This document shows positions 6,279 through 8,706 of a stretch of 8,706 nucleotides of DNA, one piece after another (the first letter of the stretch is position 1; each line of letters starts with the position of its first letter). Origin of the DNA: DASTCC01 sp035711465 (GTDB lineage Bacteria > Acidobacteriota > Vicinamibacteria > Vicinamibacterales > SCN-69-37); contig DASTCC010000151.1 in NCBI GenBank assembly GCA_035711465.1, forward strand, positions 1-8,706, written 5' to 3'. The position numbers and the translations under genes were made by a program. The notes under the pieces are model-generated. The model saw nothing but the letters and a program-made list of their open reading frames with translations, did not search any database and was not told the DNA's origin.

Positions 6279-7382
6279 CTACGAAATCGCTTGCCTGAAC
6301 GTCTGCAATTCCGCCGCGGTGACGGTGACGGTGACCAGCGTCGCATTCCCGCCGCCGGGGGCGTCGCCGTCGACGTTGAGGTTGCGCGCCTGCGCCGCCG
6401 TCGGCGTTTGCCGTGAGGTCGAGCCACCGACGAGACTCTTCGCGCTCGCCAGCGTGTCCGCCGCGGAGGCGATCCTATCCGTCGTCGACATGTTGTTCTG
6501 CGCCTCGGCGACCTTGATCGCGAGATCCTCGACCGACAGCGCCGTCACGTTCACGCTCGACGCGTAGCGCGGCGCGACGAGGGCGGTGGCGGCGAGGCGC
6601 TCCTTGTTGATCGTCTTGCCGGCTTCCTCGATCCGCTTCTTCATCTCCGGATGCGACGAGAACATCCCGTTGCGGATGATCTTCTTGGGATCCGGCTTCG
6701 GCTCGCGGATCGCCTGGTTCCTCTCGACCACGCGCTCGAGAAATGTCGCGAGCGACGTCGGCGCGTAGGTGGCGGTGTTCGTCAGCGTCAGCGCCGCGGC
6801 ATCGGCGGCCTCTTCCTGCTTGGAGTCGTAGACGTGGCCGCGCACCTGCGTGAACGCGGCCGTCGCCAGGTTCTCGACGAGCTCGCCAGGTGCCATCTGC
6901 TTCGCCGTCTTGATCAAGCTCGACTTCTTCAGATCGTTGATCGTGTGGGCGAGATCGACGTGGGCGATCTCGTGCGCGAGCACGGCGGCCAGCTCTGATT
7001 CGGTGCGAATCAGAGCCAGCGCGCCGCGAGTGATGTGCACGAAGCCGCCCGGCGCCGCGTGGGCGTTGACGCCGTCGCTGTCGAGTACGACGAACGTCCA
7101 GGTCACGTCCTGCTTCGTGGCCCCGGCGGTCACCGTCTGACCGACCAGCGTCACGTACTTGTGCAGATCGGGATTCTGGACGACGCCGTAGCGGGTGCGG
7201 AGCTGTTCGCTGATCTTCGCGCCGATCTGACGCTCCTGCTCCGGCGTGATGTTGACGCCGTCGAACGCGTCTTTCGCCTTGCTGGCGCCCCGCAGGATGC
7301 CGCCCAGCTGTGCGGCGGCGCTACCGGGCGACGCCGTCACCATCCACGCCGCAAGCCCCAGCAGCAGGAACGCGCGCTTCAT
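6279..7382 (-). CDS. Secreted M48-family zinc metalloprotease
   Basis: The 367-residue product begins with a signal peptide (MKRAFLLLGLAAWMVTASPG, cleavage near SAAAQ at residue 25). It carries the M48 catalytic signature: HEIAH at 137-141 gives two zinc-binding histidines and the catalytic glutamate, and EEAAD at 190-194 supplies the third ligand, Glu190. Upstream, NAHAAPGGFVHITRGAL (106-122) is the conserved strand seen in BepA/LoiP-like periplasmic M48 peptidases, and SSHPEMKKRIEEA is the usual end of the domain. The remaining ~110 residues are low in recognisable motifs; no TPRs are present, unlike BepA. The start is ATG 7382, with GGGAG about nine bases upstream; an in-frame extension to 7517 would overlap the preceding gene and lacks a signal peptide. 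It is 38 bases downstream of the PPC-domain gene, probably in one transcript. A role in envelope protein turnover is inferred; the substrate is unknown. Confidence 0.92.
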   Translation of the reverse strand: MKRAFLLLGLAAWMVTASPGSAAAQLGGILRGASKAKDAFDGVNITPEQERQIGAKISEQLRTRYGVVQNPDLHKYVTLVGQTVTAGATKQDVTWTFVVLDSDGVNAHAAPGGFVHITRGALALIRTESELAAVLAHEIAHVDLAHTINDLKKSSLIKTAKQMAPGELVENLATAAFTQVRGHVYDSKQEEAADAAALTLTNTATYAPTSLATFLERVVERNQAIREPKPDPKKIIRNGMFSSHPEMKKRIEEAGKTINKERLAATALVAPRYASSVNVTALSVEDLAIKVAEAQNNMSTTDRIASAADTLASAKSLVGGSTSRQTPTAAQARNLNVDGDAPGGGNATLVTVTVTAAELQTFRQAIS

Positions 7383-7420
7383 GATCTGCTCCCTTTCGGT
7401 CGTTCGGTTCGGCTCAGGCG

Positions 7421-8164
7421 TCAGTTCGTGAACACCGTGTACTGGTTGTAGACCCGGCCGAGGTTCTGAATCTTGATCACGAACGTCCCGGTCCACCGCG
7501 GTGTCCACATGACGCACGGGCGATCATCGTAGTCGGTATCGCGGTCGATCAGGTTGCCATTTTCGTCGTAGATGTAGACGTCCAGATCGGTGTCGCCGTC
7601 GCCGACGATGTCGACGTGGGCGAGCTCGCCGCCACGGAAGGTCACCCGGTAGACGTCGGTGTCGAAGGCCCGGACGCGATCGACGTGGCGGATCGGTCCG
7701 CCGGCAGCGCCGAGCGTGCCGCCCTGCGCCGCGGGCTTGGCCAGCTCGGCGTCGATCAGCGCCGTCAGCTGCGCGTTGCCCTTCGCCCATCCTTTCGCTT
7801 CGTTCAACAGCTTGACCGAATCGAGCGTCGCCTCGGACGGGCTCGCCTTCTTCCCCTCGGTCGGGGTGGCGCCCTTGGCGGCTTCGGTGCTCTTCGCGCC
7901 CGGCCGGTCCTTGCTGTCGGCGACCCGCGCCGCGCGCAGCATCTGCACTGCGGTCAGCATCGCCACGGCCGACTGGTTCTGCCGGGCGTAGGTGATGAGC
8001 TCGGTCGCCTGGCTGGCACGGCCGACCGCGCTGGCGCCAGCGTCTTTGCCTTTGTCCGTGGCCTGGTTGGGGCCCTGTTTCGGCGGCTGGGTCTGAGCGA
8101 GGGGACCGGCAGTACCGACGGCGATCGCACACGACGTCAATATCAGCAACAATGCGCGCTTCAT
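7421..8164 (-). CDS. Secreted protein with C-terminal PPC (pre-peptidase) domain
   Basis: The 247-residue product starts at ATG 8164, with AGGAG seven bases upstream, and has a signal peptide (MKRALLLILTSCAIAVGTAG, cleavage near residue 23). A polar Gln/Lys/Ala-rich linker leads to two helical stretches (residues ~52-82 and ~112-143), separated by a Lys/Ala/Thr/Pro/Ser-rich segment. The C-terminal ~85 residues form a bacterial pre-peptidase (PPC-like) beta domain: DTDVYRVTFRGGE (168-180), the acidic turn GDGDTDLDVYIYDENGN (188-204), a WTP-WTGTFVIKIQNLG strand pair and the end VYNQYTVFTN. PPC domains usually accompany secreted peptidases and may aid secretion or binding; here no catalytic domain is fused. 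The cluster of aspartates suggests metal binding, which is inference. It lies between a CHAT protein gene and an M48 protease gene on the same strand, so it may be an accessory or substrate of one of them. Confidence 0.85.
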   Translation of the reverse strand: MKRALLLILTSCAIAVGTAGPLAQTQPPKQGPNQATDKGKDAGASAVGRASQATELITYARQNQSAVAMLTAVQMLRAARVADSKDRPGAKSTEAAKGATPTEGKKASPSEATLDSVKLLNEAKGWAKGNAQLTALIDAELAKPAAQGGTLGAAGGPIRHVDRVRAFDTDVYRVTFRGGELAHVDIVGDGDTDLDVYIYDENGNLIDRDTDYDDRPCVMWTPRWTGTFVIKIQNLGRVYNQYTVFTN

Positions 8165-8232
8165 GTTGGCTCCTGGGGTGCTCGAAGGAATGACGCCGGC
8201 GACATGCCGGTGTCGTCGCGATCTATCTGTCG

Positions 8233-8260
8233 CGCGCGGCAACCCGGAGTTAACCGCGCG
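8233..8260 (-). other. Stem-loop between the CHAT and PPC genes
   Basis: CGCGCGG (8233-8239) and CCGCGCG (8254-8260) form a perfect 7-bp GC stem, with a further AAC/GTT pairing inside the 14-base loop. It begins two bases after the CHAT stop codon. No T-run follows on the minus strand, so it is unlikely to be a full intrinsic terminator. A second, weaker stem (CGACA 8200-8204 with TGTCG 8211-8215) lies nearer the PPC start. Such intercistronic stems may set differential expression within an operon. Confidence 0.4.
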
Positions 8261-8262
8261 AC

Positions 8263-8706
8263 TCATGACCCGGCCGTGGTGTTGACGCCAGGGAGATCGC
8301 CGGGGTCGCCGACGAACACCGTGGACGCCCAGAAGAAGGGATGCGCCGAGCTCCATTTCTCGCGCGCGGCTGCCAGCGCCGCGACCTGGGAGGCGCGAAA
8401 CGCGGCGTAGCGCGACGGCCCCGACTGGCCGGGCGGCACGGCGAGCCAGCGCGAGTAGAACGTCTCGATCTGCGCGGTCACCTCGGTGACCGGCACTTCC
8501 CACATGCTCATCGTCAGCGATCGCGCACCGGCCCAGAGAAACGCCTGCCGCAGTCCGGCGACGCCGTCCGGCGTCACTGCGCCGACGCCGGTCTCGCACG
8601 CGGTGAGGTTCACGAGCTCGGTGCCGTCGAGGTTCATGCCCGTCACCTCGTACGCGGTCAGGATGCCGTCGCCGACCGGCGTGCCCGGCGGCCGCGGATG
8701 ATTCGC
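8263..8706 (-). CDS. CHAT-domain (caspase-like) protein, C-terminal part
   Basis: The reading frame enters from the right edge of the window; 147 residues are visible up to the TGA at 8263. They form the second half of a CHAT domain, a clan CD (caspase/separase-like) cysteine-peptidase fold. Visible landmarks are ILTAYEVTGMNLDGTELVNL, the catalytic-cysteine motif TACETGVGAV (Cys37 of the visible part), GVAGLRQAFLWAGARSLTMS with MWEVP, and the closing HPFFWASTVFVGDPGDL. The catalytic histidine, normally in an ATHG-type motif upstream, and any TPR or other N-terminal domains lie outside the window. In many bacteria CHAT proteins carry N-terminal TPRs, and some are proven proteases, such as the Craspase partner TPR-CHAT; whether this one cleaves proteins is unknown. 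It heads a same-strand run with a secreted PPC-domain protein and a secreted M48 protease. Confidence 0.9.
   Translation of the reverse strand, partial: ANHPRPPGTPVGDGILTAYEVTGMNLDGTELVNLTACETGVGAVTPDGVAGLRQAFLWAGARSLTMSMWEVPVTEVTAQIETFYSRWLAVPPGQSGPSRYAAFRASQVAALAAAREKWSSAHPFFWASTVFVGDPGDLPGVNTTAGS

Noticed and set aside
7616..8410. Plus-strand open frame of 264 codons opposite the PPC and CHAT genes
   Set aside because: Antisense shadow with no recognisable domain; the minus-strand genes have signal peptide, ribosome binding site and domain motifs.
1..8706. tRNA, rRNA, CRISPR arrays, insertion sequences, attachment sites
   Set aside because: No cloverleaf-like arms with CCA, rRNA-like conserved blocks, regularly spaced repeats, transposase motifs or flanking terminal repeats were seen on reading both strands.

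Overview
The window is GC-rich throughout and reads like chromosome from an Acidobacteriota-type soil or environmental bacterium. That placement is inferred from gene style only: an FtsX/MacB-type permease resembling the acidobacterial ADOP family, a TPR protein of a type common in that phylum, a lumazine-binding-like secreted protein, and a CHAT / pre-peptidase-domain / M48 cluster. No rRNA, tRNA, CRISPR array, insertion sequence or phage gene is visible.

Layout. Positions 1-1049 (+) hold the 3' part of an ABC-transporter permease. Positions 1062-2540 look decayed: a frameshifted outer-membrane-type gene on the minus strand (1062-1552) sits about 40 bases from a TPR protein on the plus strand (1749-2540) whose coding signal starts too far upstream to have a normal start codon. 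A small secreted NTF2-like protein follows on the minus strand (2543-2998). Upstream of it lies a GT39-type membrane glycosyltransferase (3093-4601, minus) with a good hairpin-plus-T terminator.

A 64-base divergent spacer containing a perfect inverted repeat separates the GT39 gene from a plus-strand pair: a processive-looking GT2 glycosyltransferase (4666-5793) and a three-helix membrane protein two bases downstream (5796-6227). The pair resembles the architecture of synthase plus small membrane partner seen in PgaC/PgaD-type polysaccharide synthesis. A 9-bp perfect hairpin closes this unit.

The right end is a minus-strand run, read right to left: the C-terminal part of a CHAT (caspase-like) protein (8263-8706, cut by the window edge), a secreted protein with a C-terminal pre-peptidase (PPC) domain (7421-8164), and a secreted M48 zinc metalloprotease (6279-7382). 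Spacings of 98 and 38 bases suggest a cell-envelope proteolysis unit. The joint function is inference. This cluster and the GT2/small-membrane-protein pair are the two most interesting parts of the window.
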